Below are positions 45,383 to 56,118 of a stretch of DNA of 64,000 nt, one piece after another. The translations under genes were made by a program, and so were the position numbers. The stretch is from assembly GCF_003144195.1 (NCBI RefSeq), contig NW_020290044.1, positions 1 to 64,000 on the forward strand. Reading direction: 5' to 3'. The DNA comes from Ceraceosorus guamensis. Its lineage: Eukaryota > Basidiomycota > Exobasidiomycetes > Ceraceosorales > Ceraceosoraceae. Below the pieces are notes generated by a model. That model was not told the DNA's origin and searched no databases. It was given only the letters and a program-made list of their open reading frames with translations. Each line of letters begins with the position of its first letter. Position 1 is the stretch's first letter.

Positions 45383-46677
45383 GATGTTCGCACTGATGAA
45401 TCCTGTCTGCGACGGCTATCGAAGATGCCAAGCAAGCTGAGAAGGACGCTGCCTGCGTGCAGCAGGGCACTGGGTAGAGGTGGGGTAGTGTTCTGAAGAG
45501 ACGATGCGGTGACAGAAAGATGCGAAGAGTTGGTGGAGCATGCGCTCAATGAGCGGAATAGCAAGCTGTGTCTGCTGCGCTTGCTATGCGTGCCGATTGT
45601 CGGATCTCAAGCATCCGCGACCTGGCGAACAGCCGGGCCATTCAGCGTCAATCACGATACGATGATGCTACCAGCGTGCGGCTCGCAGCTTCCTGGATCA
45701 CAGGCTCACGCCCGGCAAGGCGCGGGCTCGCAGCGGCAAGCCCAGCCACTGCCATTCTGGGGAGTGGTCGGTCGCGCTTGCCCGACTAGAATGGCCATGG
45801 TGAGCGCCTTGGCCTCCTACCTCACATTGCTGCTTGCCGAGAGCAAGCCTGAGACTCAGCTTCACAGCTGCAGCAGTCACAAGTCACAGACTCCGGTGCC
45901 TGCTGGCGTCGGTGTCAATCTTGCATGTATGCGTAGAAGAAGACCTGGCCCAAGAAGACCCCGAGCGGTTCGCCGACTGAAATCGGATTGCTAGAGTTTG
46001 TGGTTGTGGGTGTAGGTTGGTGAGAAGCAGAGGCGCACGCACGCACGCATGACATGCAACGCTCGTTCAGCTAGCTGCTCCATGAGCGGCTGCAACGGTC
46101 GACCCGCATTGAACATCTTTGCTCGCGACGCGCACTGTGCCGTTGATGTGCCCCGAACGCTCATTCCCTCCACTCGATCGTGACTTGTGCGTGTGACCTT
46201 CGGAACCTAGCTGAAACGCAGGCGAGCGCATGTGCTACTCATCAAATTTTGGCTTTTCACGACCCACCACTCACTCTGGCCCATCTTCATTCAAGATTGC
46301 AACCCGTCCACAACTTGGCCCGACCCGCCAATTCAGTGTTCATATCGCTCACTCATCGCTAGCCGTAGATCGGTACACTCGTTCTCGAGCACGCCCAGTT
46401 GGACCTTTGATTGCAGACCGGTCGAGTAGAATAGCGAACAGCCGCTCCTTAACATCGACATCCTGCCCAAGAGACCGAGCGGATCCACGGGATCCACCTA
46501 TCCGAACGTGTCTTTGCTGCATTCGTTCAGGTCAACAAATCCAACGCACCGCAATTGCCGAACCACGACGAGGCAGACATCACCTGATCCGTCATCATCA
46601 GGACCTTGCAAAGATTCCTGGCCTCCCTGCCTGCGGATGGGAAGGTGATTTGGCCTGCCGCAGCTGGGCGGGGCAAG
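45383..46677. other. Divergent spacer
   Basis: About 1.3 kb between the alginate-lyase-like gene (-) and the aprataxin-like gene (+). Open frames here lack conserved features. The last 300 bases are C/T/A-rich and could include an untranslated first exon of the aprataxin-like gene. Confidence 0.5.
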
Positions 46678-47553
46678 ATGGCGTGGTCCAGTGCGCTCGC
46701 TCAGTACGCTAGGACCAAGGACCTGAACACTCTACCCGAGGGCACTCTGCTGAGGAGCGATGAGCATACATTGACCATCTACGATGGATATCCCAAGGCC
46801 AAATTTCATTTCTTGGTATTGCCGCGAGTACCATTCCAGCTTCAATCGAGCGACTCGGAGGGGAGCGAGCCCAAAGACGCCTTTGAGCTTCTCAAGAAGG
46901 GACCTGCTTGTGTTCCGCCGAACCATTTGTCCAACCTCAAATCTCTGCTTTCCAGTCCGCACGCATCAAGGGTGCTCGCCGCTCTTCGAAAAGCATCCGA
47001 GGAGACTGTGCAGCTCATCAAAGAGGAACAGCCCTACACGAAGCTAACAGAGGACCAAGTAGAAGCGGGTACGACGTGGCCTGTGCATGTAGGGTTTCAC
47101 GCCGTGCCGAGCATGGAGCACGTCCATCTGCACATCATCAGTTCCGATCTCATCTCTGAAAGGCTCAAGAACAAGAAGCATTACCTCTCCTTCCATCCCT
47201 CTCATGGCTTCTGGCTACCCTTGACTCGCATAGAGGAAATGGTTCGCAAAGGGCAGAAAAAGTTACCTCATGATGAACGGTATTATGAGAATCTGCTCAA
47301 GTCGACGCTGACATCGTTCTACGATGAGAGCGAGCACAGTCATATACCGAAGCTCAAAGCTCACCTCGAGACGAAGTGGATCGAAGATGTGCGGAGAAGG
47401 AGGGCCTCTGGTGAAGATGATGGTGGCAGCTCGATGGAGCTCAAGCCGTCGGAGGCTCCCCGGCGGCCCGAGGGAGCTGAGCAGCGGCACGTCTCGCACA
47501 TCAACACATCAGCTCGGCGCAGCGCAAGTCCAGCGGCAAAAAGTCTCAGGTAG
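46678..47553 (+). CDS. HNT3: Aprataxin-like HIT-domain DNA-adenylate hydrolase
   Basis: Removes AMP from abortive DNA-ligase intermediates at 5' ends in the nucleus. Intronless, 291 residues, starting at the first ATG. The HIT domain begins MAWSSALAQYA and includes YDGYPKAKFHFLVLPR, VGFHAVPSMEHVHLHIIS (the His-phi-His-phi-His motif HVHLHI) and the aprataxin-specific KNKKHYLSFHPSHGFW. The C-terminus keeps the helix HIPKLKAHLETKW of the aprataxin zinc finger, but the two zinc-binding cysteines expected about 7 and 10 residues before IP are not there; the only Cys in the protein is in GPACVPP. A basic, disordered tail of about 60 residues follows. The frame is open upstream but without an ATG. 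Confidence 0.9.
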   Translation: MAWSSALAQYARTKDLNTLPEGTLLRSDEHTLTIYDGYPKAKFHFLVLPRVPFQLQSSDSEGSEPKDAFELLKKGPACVPPNHLSNLKSLLSSPHASRVLAALRKASEETVQLIKEEQPYTKLTEDQVEAGTTWPVHVGFHAVPSMEHVHLHIISSDLISERLKNKKHYLSFHPSHGFWLPLTRIEEMVRKGQKKLPHDERYYENLLKSTLTSFYDESEHSHIPKLKAHLETKWIEDVRRRRASGEDDGGSSMELKPSEAPRRPEGAEQRHVSHINTSARRSASPAAKSLR

Positions 47554-47765
47554 GGGGAGTCTTCCCTAGGCAAGTCAGACCTCCCCATTCGTGTACTTTA
47601 AACATGTTGAGCAATGGTCAGGACCAATGAACGCCGAACGCCGCGTCCATAGCATCGAGGCAACCGCCTGATATTAGGGAGACCAGATCTCAGAACAGTC
47701 GCGTGCGGTGCACGAGATTCACGTACTCATTGCAAGCATTTATTGGCGTCTACGAACACCCTTTC

Positions 47766-50052
47766 TCACCAAAGCTCCCTTCTAGCTTTCCTGCCCTCAA
47801 CCGACAACCTCTTGTTCATCCCCCAATTTTCCTTTCGCGCCTCCTCGTGTTCCTTTCTCACCTGCCTGACCTCTTTGGGAGCCGGAGCGATGATCCTGAT
47901 AAAAGTGGGAGAGCACCCGAACCTCTTTGCCAGCTGGTTGCCCGTCCACTTGATCGGATCTTCCGCTCTCAATTGCCGGATCAGGCTGATTTCATCTGCC
48001 GTGAGCGACTTGGACTCGGCCGATCGCGCTGCCTGTGCAGAGCGCGTACGAGGAGGTAAAGCTGGTGGGAGGTGTGAAGGCGCAGCGTTGGACCCGGATG
48101 CGGAAGGCAACCAAGGTCCTTCGTTCGTGCTGTCGTCCGAAATGACAGACTCGGGCGAAGAAAGCGTTGGAGGCGGTCTAACGATGAAGGTTTCGCCCGA
48201 TTTGAGAGGGTGCCTCTTGGCGTGAGGGTTGTTCGCCAGAGGGTCCCGAGGTCGACGGGCAGGCATGTCTCTTGCCCTGGCTGAGCTCGTCGCAAAGCCG
48301 CGCGAAACAGTGGCTTCGCACTGCTGCGCTGCGCTCGGTCGCCCGGTAAAGGTCGACAATGATCGCGTGGTTCTGGCACTTGCCCCGTGCGGACTGGAAA
48401 ATGTCCAGCCTTTAGGGCCAGCCCAAGTACCTCGAACCATGGACCCATAGTAGACGGCAGGGAAAAAGTCTTTCTTGAGGTGGTAGAAGGCCCTGCGAGG
48501 CTCTGCCTGGTCTATGCCAAACAAATTGCCGAACCTGTGCGGTAACAGATCGAATTCACATTGGAAAGTGAGCCTGGACGCAGGCTTGAAGCAGCTGTTA
48601 ATGCAGCGCTGACCAGTCTTGTGACTCACGTCTCTTTGATTTGACCCCCGTACTTGAACTCCGCAAGCATCACCTTGCCGTACTCCGTCAACAAAGGGCA
48701 GCTCGTGTAGCCGTCGTACGTTGCCAAAGCGGCATCGCCCCCCTTCATGGCGCCGACAAGATTAGCAACGAGCACAGGAGCTTGGGCAGTGATTGCCGCA
48801 GCAGTCTTGGAAGTGGGCAAGCTGCTTGCATCACCTGCGCTCCAGATGTTTGGGAAGCGCGTATGCCTGGTAGTAGCTGCATCCACCTCGACGAAGCCGG
48901 CCTGGTCTGCCAAGGGCGACTTGGCAACTACATCCAACGGTCCTTGCGGAGGGGTGGCGTGCAGCAAGTCGAAATCGAGCGTGACTGATCTCGGAGGCTC
49001 GCCTTCCTTGGATGGCACGCTAAAGCTAGCCTTGTTGCTGGAGTGCACTTCTAGAAGATTGTGTTGCGCCAGCATCTCGATGTTGCGTGACTCTCGAATC
49101 TCGTTGAGCGCTGCAGCGTACTTTGGGACAGCAAATATGACCGGATTGCCGGTCGCAAAAGACACTTTGATAGCAGAGGTGCCCGTGTCGGATCTGAGAC
49201 CAGCCTTGCGCCAGTAGTCTTCTGCAAGCCACATTGCCTTCTGAGGAGCACCAGGACATTTGACCACCCCGAGTGGCTGCGTGAATATAGCGTTACCGCT
49301 TCGCAAGGATTGGATAGCTGGGAAGACGTTGGAAACAGATTCCTGAGTGTAGGTTCTCACGAAGGTCAGCAAGGGAATCTATCTTTTAGACGCGGGACTG
49401 GACGCGAACCCACAAAGCTGTAGTTTGAAACCACCCTCCCGCTCTTTTCTTCTAGCGCTTCGCGCAGACCTCTGACTTTCTCCCACTTGCAATCCACACC
49501 CGGGCATACGACCAGGTTCTCGTACGCGACCTCGATGCCATCCTCCAATACGACCCTATTCTGACTAGGTTTAAACTCCACTACATTCCTGGCGTACCTT
49601 GTCGCTCCTGTGTCGTCCAAGAGCTCAGGCAGAGGACGCCTCAGTTCCTCTTTGGTCTTGAGACCTGCACCAACCAATGTCCATCCAGGTTGGTAGTGGT
49701 GCCAAGCAGAACCGTCGAGAAGAGCAAGGTCGCCCTGAGCGAAGAGACCAGTGCGCCAGAGTTGATGTAGGATCGTCTGACCAGCTGAGCCTCCGCCTAC
49801 GATTACTACTTTGTGCGAGGGATGACCACCTGATGTAGGAGCGACAGGAGAGCGAGCTTCGCTGGCTAGACTTCGAGCGTGTTGGACGTGGTTGGGATCA
49901 CGCCGATTGAGTTTGACAAAGGTATGCCTGGGGGAGAGAGAGGTGCCAATGAGGCATGACTGAGGAGACCGTACTATCGATGATGCGGCGCCCGCGCCGC
50001 TGCTGAGGCGCAGAGTCGATCGAAGAGCGCACGACATCCTCGGATGGTGCAT
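47766..50052 (-). CDS. Sulfide:quinone oxidoreductase joined in frame to mitoribosomal protein mL58
   Basis: Exons 50052-49414, 49342-48630 and 48534-47766, 706 residues in one frame. Residues 1-494 are a mitochondrial sulfide:quinone oxidoreductase (SQRDL/Hmt2), which oxidises sulfide and reduces ubiquinone: an Arg/Ser targeting region, FAD-binding VVIVGGGSAGQT, NYSFESVSNVFPAI across intron 1, GNAIFTQP, VKCPGAPQKAMW, LPTSKTAAAI, YTSCPLLTEYGKVMLAEF, and a terminus DFFPAVYYGSMVRGTW, AGPKGW. With no stop, the frame continues through a second targeting-like segment (TRSLSTF, then VSRGFATSSARAR) into a C-terminal domain of about 80 residues (LTADEISLIRQLRAEDPIKW, LAKRFGCSPTFIRIIAPAPKE, RRELW) of the Mrpl20/mL58 large-subunit type. 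SRGF/AT near residue 531 looks like a processing-peptidase site. Separate transcription of the mL58 part from an internal ATG (for example MPARRPRD) is the alternative. Confidence 0.85.
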
Positions 50053-50901
50053 CAAGAGCTTTTACAAGGAAGCCGTCCTGGCCTGTGGCACCATGCACTG
50101 GCGATCAGAGACCTGACACGACTTGCTAGTGAGGCTCCACAAAACAATAGTCAGTGAGTTGAGATGGGAAGGAGTCAAGGGCAAGTTCGTGCTGAACAAA
50201 AGCCATTGACGGCAAAAATTGTGTTAAAAGATCGATGGCACAAACTCACTCATCACCTCGTCACTCAAAACTCTTGACTCATACTCATCAATCACGAATG
50301 ACTTTTGACTCTTGACTCATAATAACTGTAACTCCCGACTCTTGACTCACGTGACTTGTGACCCACATGTCAGGACACGTGAGCTGATGCGTGCCGCCGT
50401 GGCTTGACATACATACCTGTACACATGTAGACACTACTGCTCAAGACACACTTTGACTAGCTAGAGAGCATCACTCATCTCGCTCTTCCTTACCAATGCA
50501 TCCGTTCCAGTGACATCGTGTCTTTCGCACACCACACTGATCAACTCTGACAACGACATCCACATTCAGCCTGCAGGGGAGAGTTCGCACTAGCAGTGAA
50601 GCTGTAATTGACTGCTACCTGCATCGCGCTACACGACGCTCCTCGTTTGACTAACCAACTCATTCCGGTCCTGCGACGTTCGCTTCGTGATAGACAGCTC
50701 CTCCCTCTTCCACACGTGGCTTAAGAGCGGACCACCAAGGCTGTTCGCACGTTGCGCGTCAGAACGTGAGTTCACAGACTGCACGCCAGTGTTGATACGC
50801 AAGCTGCGACGAGACATATGAGGCTTTAGTGGTTCGCCGTACTTATTCCCAGTTCCAAATTAGGCGCCACCATCAGTGCAAAAGAAAGTCTTTCCTTCAA
50901 C
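50053..50901. other. Spacer rich in CTTGACTC/CACTCA motifs
   Basis: No gene. At 50245-50365 short motifs of the type CTTGACTC, ATCACGAATGAC and CTCACGTGACTTGTGAC run almost back to back. It separates the SQR-mL58 start from the NTPase gene. Confidence 0.6.
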
Positions 50902-53900
50902 ATGCAGGAAACAAGCGGCTCAGAAGGTTCTGCAGCAAATGAGCCCATGGATGTTGATCATACAGGCGCCTCCTTATCCACAGCAGCGAGAGCGCCAGTA
51001 TCACAGGGCAGTCCGCGTCAAATTGCGGCCGAGCAATGGCTCGAAGGTCTGATGTCTCGAACATCGCAGCGGCATTACGACATTTTGCTTCACCTTTGGA
51101 GTCACTGTGGCCCCGAGCACGCGGAATTCGAGCGATTCATTGCCAGCGCCGATTTCTACGTCACAGCCGTCCACTCGGAATGCGCTTTTGACCCACCCCC
51201 TGAACGCATTCGAAATCTCTTCAAAGGTCCGAGAGGAATGAGTAATCGCGGTATCATACAACGCCTGCGAAATAACATCATAAGTACTTCAGCCGGTTGG
51301 CAAAGGAGGAAAAATGACCACATATCTGACTGGGCAGGTTTTACGCGGCTCCGCATGTTGGAACTCTTGTGTCACCAACAAGATCAAAGCAACCCCGCAG
51401 TCAGGTCCCACATATATTTCAAGCAGTACAACAAACTTTCCAAGGCATTTTTCGAGACCGAATATCTAGGCACTGCAGATGATTTCTTTGTCAGGACATT
51501 GGCCGACTACGAGGCGCGCTTTACCCCGGAGAGGCTTGAAGCTGTCAGCAAAATTCCGCGAAGTGCTGATGAAGAAGGCACTAAGGTCCAATTGGAAGTC
51601 CACGGAGATACTTTGTGGCACTCGCGATCGCTCGCCATCGTTCAAAGTAGCGGCACGGGCAAGTCTCGGCTGGTGGAACGCCTCAACGGGCGCGTATCTT
51701 GTGAGCAGCAGCCCAGCGAAGTACACCTCGCATTCTCCTTATGCCTCCGTCGCGAGGATGAAGCCGCGTTCCCACTCGGAGACTGGAGGTTCTACAAGTG
51801 GCTTACAGAAGATCTTCGCCCTGTCGTATCACATTCATCTCCTCACGCGGTGGCACTCGTGTATAATATTCGTTGGATGACTCTGCTCAGAGCCATCTAC
51901 CAGGCAAGTGCGACAGCTGTGTGTAGGATGGCCGGAGAACCAACGGCCGAGTCTCTTGCTAAGCATTGGAAGACCGAGTGTGGGGCCAAAATTCGCACGC
52001 TAGAAGACGACACGCGTCATGAAGCTCACGCCGACGTGCACCTATACAACGAGACCGAAAGGCTGGCGGAAGATCTATGGTCCAGCGCGCTTTCCAGTCT
52101 CTACGCTGGCAAAGCTTTCATCGATCACGAGAGATACGAGTCAGTTCATCAGCTCAACAAGAGACTTCTGCGAGAAGACGCCATGAGCTTGTACCAGTCA
52201 CTGGACACAATCCACAACACTCGAGCTTGGTTTCACGTCTGTCTGGACGAAATAGCAAATATTCAACCTCCACATTTCAACCAACCTCCACCTTTCAGCA
52301 AGGACTTCGTGCCAACCAGTAAATTCTCATGGGTCGAACGTTTACGCTCTGTGTTCTGTCCCGATGATGGAGAGCTAGAGCTTCCGCCTCGCTTCTGGCT
52401 CATCATGCTTGGAACAAACGCTAGCTTTGCGGCCCTCACCCCACCTACCAAGGAGGCATCCTCGTTCCGCATTGCCAATGGCAGGTTATCACATTTTCCA
52501 CCTTATATGCACACCTCCACGAACGTCTGGCTTACCGCTCATGAGGACTATAAGCGAAAAATTTTTACAGCTTCCCCTTACACGGCCAGCAGACCACATT
52601 TGCTGGCGCGTTGGGGCAGACCTCTCTGGCAGTCTGTCATGTCGTACGACAAGACAACGCCGATGCTGGCAGACCCAACCTCCAGCTTGTCAGGCGAATA
52701 TCTATCGTTCGTCACTCGAAAGCTGCTCAGGGCGGGCTCAGAGCAGAACGAACTCTTCGAAATCGAGCTCACCTCAGAGCGCTGCTTCGCGCTGCTCAGT
52801 CAGCGAATCATGCTAGATGACGGCCATGACTACGGAGAATTTGGGGATCCGCACTCTCATCGGGTTGAGGCGAATAAGCAGGCATATGCATCGCTCCAGC
52901 GACAGCAAGTCGACGAGCATTTGCGCATGCTCTATGCTCTGAGCACCTCCGGAGACACTTTGGGCACGTACATAGCTTGCGAACCTCTGGTGTCACACGC
53001 GGCTGCGGTGTTCATGGCCACGCCCAGAGATCCAACGGCGTCTAAAGCGACAGTCTGGGCTCGGTGCTGGGAGCACTTTCGAGCCTTGGTTGGTAATTGC
53101 GTCGTCTATGATCAGGGAACTTACGGAGAGATCACGGCCCAGGCGCTGCTTACTGTGTGCAAGGATGCGACTCCACGGCCGTCGGCTGGAGCATCAAATC
53201 TGCCAAACCAACTCGCACGGACAGATCCTGTTCACCATTTTGTCGAGCTGCGCGCATATCTTGAGAGTCTATTCAGCACGCAGAATATAAAAGAGTCAGC
53301 AAGAACACAGGGCGCTGAGAACGCCGGCCAGGCGGCATGGGCGAACCTGCTCGAAAGTACTGGGGATGTCTGGGTCAACTTCACTCGTTTTCACCGCTTA
53401 CGCCGGCTCGTCCAGACTATCAACACTGACGTGCTTTGGGACGCGTGGGTCCATATGACTGCGATCGTAGGTGCCAAGGGTCAAGCGAATTGGGACCTAT
53501 TGATCCCTGTTTATTGCGGCGCTATCACCGAGCCTCTGAATCCTCTGGCATTCTCATTCATCGAAGTGCAAGTCAAAGCGCACAAGACGCCTTACACGGC
53601 GGTGATGGAACCCAGCGCAACCGCTGAATTCTTGACCTCGCTCGTGCAACCACCAATCATCCTCCTGTTGAACGTCGGTAACAGCGCTCCAAACAATGCA
53701 GAGGTTATTGTTCAGCCGCACCTTCCAAGTACACGGATTGAGACGCGCAACACGCGATCACGGAAGAGGTACTGGCAGATATCCACGCGCGGTTTGCTGC
53801 GTGTCAACCATCCAGGCTTGGACGCTCTTCTGCCTTCTTCGGCTGGCATGAACGACTTTCCCATCTCCAAGCATCCCCCGGAGGTTCTCGATGCTTGGAG

Positions 53901-54009
53901 TGAACAGCGTCGGCATAGGATGGAGGCTCGAAACGATCCAGAGCACGACGAGTGGCTGCGCAATCTGGTCGAAGCGGAATGTAGCGCACAAAACTCTGCG
54001 GAAACTTAA
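50902..54009 (+). CDS. P-loop NTPase with PD-(D/E)XK-like C-terminus, Crinkler/RHS type
   Basis: Intronless, 1035 residues, starting at ATG 50902. An N-terminal helical region of about 240 residues precedes a P-loop domain: Walker A VQSSGTGKSR (residues 247-256), the family strand AFSLCLRREDEAAFP, a Walker B-like WFHVCLDE (443-450), and a sensor-like FWLIMLGTNASF. Near the end, NWDLLIPVYCG (Asp865) and FIEVQVK (888-892) resemble the core of a restriction-like nuclease fold. This layout matches from memory the large basidiomycete families with SSGTGKSR P-loops grouped with Crinkler and trypanosome RHS proteins, thought to act as effectors or in intragenomic conflict. It appears whole. It sits between gene-poor spacers. 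The P-loop call is firm; the nuclease call and biological role are inference. Confidence 0.8.
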   Translation: MQETSGSEGSAANEPMDVDHTGASLSTAARAPVSQGSPRQIAAEQWLEGLMSRTSQRHYDILLHLWSHCGPEHAEFERFIASADFYVTAVHSECAFDPPPERIRNLFKGPRGMSNRGIIQRLRNNIISTSAGWQRRKNDHISDWAGFTRLRMLELLCHQQDQSNPAVRSHIYFKQYNKLSKAFFETEYLGTADDFFVRTLADYEARFTPERLEAVSKIPRSADEEGTKVQLEVHGDTLWHSRSLAIVQSSGTGKSRLVERLNGRVSCEQQPSEVHLAFSLCLRREDEAAFPLGDWRFYKWLTEDLRPVVSHSSPHAVALVYNIRWMTLLRAIYQASATAVCRMAGEPTAESLAKHWKTECGAKIRTLEDDTRHEAHADVHLYNETERLAEDLWSSALSSLYAGKAFIDHERYESVHQLNKRLLREDAMSLYQSLDTIHNTRAWFHVCLDEIANIQPPHFNQPPPFSKDFVPTSKFSWVERLRSVFCPDDGELELPPRFWLIMLGTNASFAALTPPTKEASSFRIANGRLSHFPPYMHTSTNVWLTAHEDYKRKIFTASPYTASRPHLLARWGRPLWQSVMSYDKTTPMLADPTSSLSGEYLSFVTRKLLRAGSEQNELFEIELTSERCFALLSQRIMLDDGHDYGEFGDPHSHRVEANKQAYASLQRQQVDEHLRMLYALSTSGDTLGTYIACEPLVSHAAAVFMATPRDPTASKATVWARCWEHFRALVGNCVVYDQGTYGEITAQALLTVCKDATPRPSAGASNLPNQLARTDPVHHFVELRAYLESLFSTQNIKESARTQGAENAGQAAWANLLESTGDVWVNFTRFHRLRRLVQTINTDVLWDAWVHMTAIVGAKGQANWDLLIPVYCGAITEPLNPLAFSFIEVQVKAHKTPYTAVMEPSATAEFLTSLVQPPIILLLNVGNSAPNNAEVIVQPHLPSTRIETRNTRSRKRYWQISTRGLLRVNHPGLDALLPSSAGMNDFPISKHPPEVLDAWSEQRRHRMEARNDPEHDEWLRNLVEAECSAQNSAET

Positions 54010-56118
54010 AGCGCTCGTTTACAGCAGACCTTGCCCCCTTCTTCCGTGGGCGTTCTCCCGCCTACACCACCCACACCCTCGAGAAGCTGGCTATCAGCTA
54101 CAGTCATTGCGCAGATCGTCGCCTCCCAAGCTCCACTTTCACCTCTAGCCCTCGTGCCTACCCATTTCAACCTATGGTGATGGACCTCGTGCTTCAGAAG
54201 ATCTCGCGCATAGAAGAAGAGACCCGACCTCCGAAGCGTTCACTCTCGCAGCTTCCTCAATTCGCAATATTGGCCCGCTAGGGCTCCTAGGGGAGGCAGT
54301 CGACGCCCTAACAATGCAAATCCAAACACGCACACTCACAAGCTGTCACTGCTGTCACGAATTCCAACATGCCTACAACATTTCGCATGTATCTGAGTTG
54401 GCGGATGCTAGAGTGGAAGGCTCTTGCCAGTCGCTTATCTTGTCATGCATTTGCTAGCCGTGGGCTGGGCCAGGATCAGGTCGAAGCATCTTGCTAATTC
54501 CCCCGACGACGTCCGGCTTGGTGTATGTTGTGTCCCTGGGCGGTCGCGTGTCGATGCTTTTTGTGGGAAATGCTTCTCAACGTCATGCAATCGCTAGCTC
54601 CTTGCGCCACACTGCCATTCGAACAACGGGGACGCCTGCTTGGACACGCGGATCATGGTACTGGTGGAGAGACAGAGAGGGGGTCCAACTCGAAGCAACG
54701 TCAATGATGGGCATTGGTCTGCAGCACTCTTTGAGATCAAGAATTCGAGGACGTCCCAGTCTTGCCAAACTTCGTTGCCCCGCTGACTCGTTCGAAAGTG
54801 CCCGGGAGTCGCGGCAGACAGGCAAGCACATCCTACCAAAATGTCGCTACAGCTGTGACACGTGCGGTCTGACTCATGACTTCTTGGAGACGCCCAGACG
54901 ATCGAGTCAACGCTCGCCTTGACCTGATCGGCCCCGCTTGGCCGTCTGAGCGCAAGTAAAAGGTCCCAAACGCTAGTAGTGTGGTGCATCACCGGTACGG
55001 CTCTTTCTCTATGCCCGGCGTGCGTGGCGCAAAGTCGTGAGTGACGCGTGCCGCTACTCGCTCACCCATGCACATTCACGATTCACATCGCCCCGGCACG
55101 AAAGCCGTTCGGCGAGAGACGTGGTGGTCCCACACCTCATCAAAGCAAGCCGACACACGAGGCTTGCCACTAGTCATCTCGCTTGGGTACAGGACCCAAA
55201 GATAGCACGCCACTGTCAAATTACCTGCCCTCTTTCGGAGCTTGATCACTCTTCGGACTTCATGCCGTCGGGTCGAGGAGAAAGATGATGTCTTTCCAAA
55301 CCCGGGCAGTCTGTACTAGCGACGCAGCATCTCTCTAGCGTACGGTCAATGTTGCACCTACCCATGCGCCAAAGTCCAGTCCCATCTAGACTGCTGTTGC
55401 CACCACGTACTCTCTCATTCAGGCCTGCCGCTGGGGGAGCAGCAACGCACGATTAGATGAGTGATTCAGACTCGAGCTCAGTGTCTCCGACCTCGACTCA
55501 GGATAGACTTGCACCTTGTGACGCACAGCACTTGAATCAGTGTGCTGCGACGATCCCACGTATCTGGTCCCACATGCGCTCGACCCGCCAAGGGCGTGGC
55601 TCGGTACCTCTAAGGTGCCTCTTTCCCAAGACAAGGCCCATCGCCGCATATTCAAAGAGTTCACTTTGGAGCCGCGTCTGACATGCGCGTGTCGAGCGGT
55701 TAAGACGAGGCAGAGCTTGCCACTGATGAACATCGCCCTCTTTGCTCAAAGCGAATGACCCGCATCGAGTCAATCAATGGCCCGAGTTCGCGCTCGCGTT
55801 TGGGTCTGCGCATATACAGCAGCGCCTTGCCACTCCGGCTCTGGATGCGTTGTGCGGGTGCGGGTCTGCGCTTGCACAAGCCGTATAAATGCAAACGTCT
55901 CTTCTGGAAGACCCTCATCTCACATTCTCCAACCTCCTCTCGTCGGGAAAGCACCTCAAGCTGGTCTTGAACCCATCCATCGTCCAACACTACTCGATAG
56001 GCGCCGCGCGTCTTTCTACCCTGTACCTGCTCAACACCGTTGCCAGTCGATCGAAGTTCACAGCGCTTTCGCGTCACCTCGCCTGCCTGCAAGCAAGCAC
56101 GACTGTCGCACTCGCATC
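54010..56118. other. Gene-poor spacer after the NTPase gene
   Basis: About 2.1 kb with only short unsupported frames. Base composition resembles the other spacers. The last 250 bases carry a TATA box for the next gene. Confidence 0.5.
55884..55890 (+). promoter_or_regulatory. TATA box of the second candidate secreted-protein gene
   Basis: TATAAAT in a GC-rich context, 235 bases upstream of the signal-peptide ATG at 56119. Confidence 0.45.

Noticed and set aside
46606-46677. Upstream in-frame extension of the aprataxin-like gene
   Set aside because: It begins with TTG, not ATG; the first ATG at 46678 gives the expected family N-terminus.
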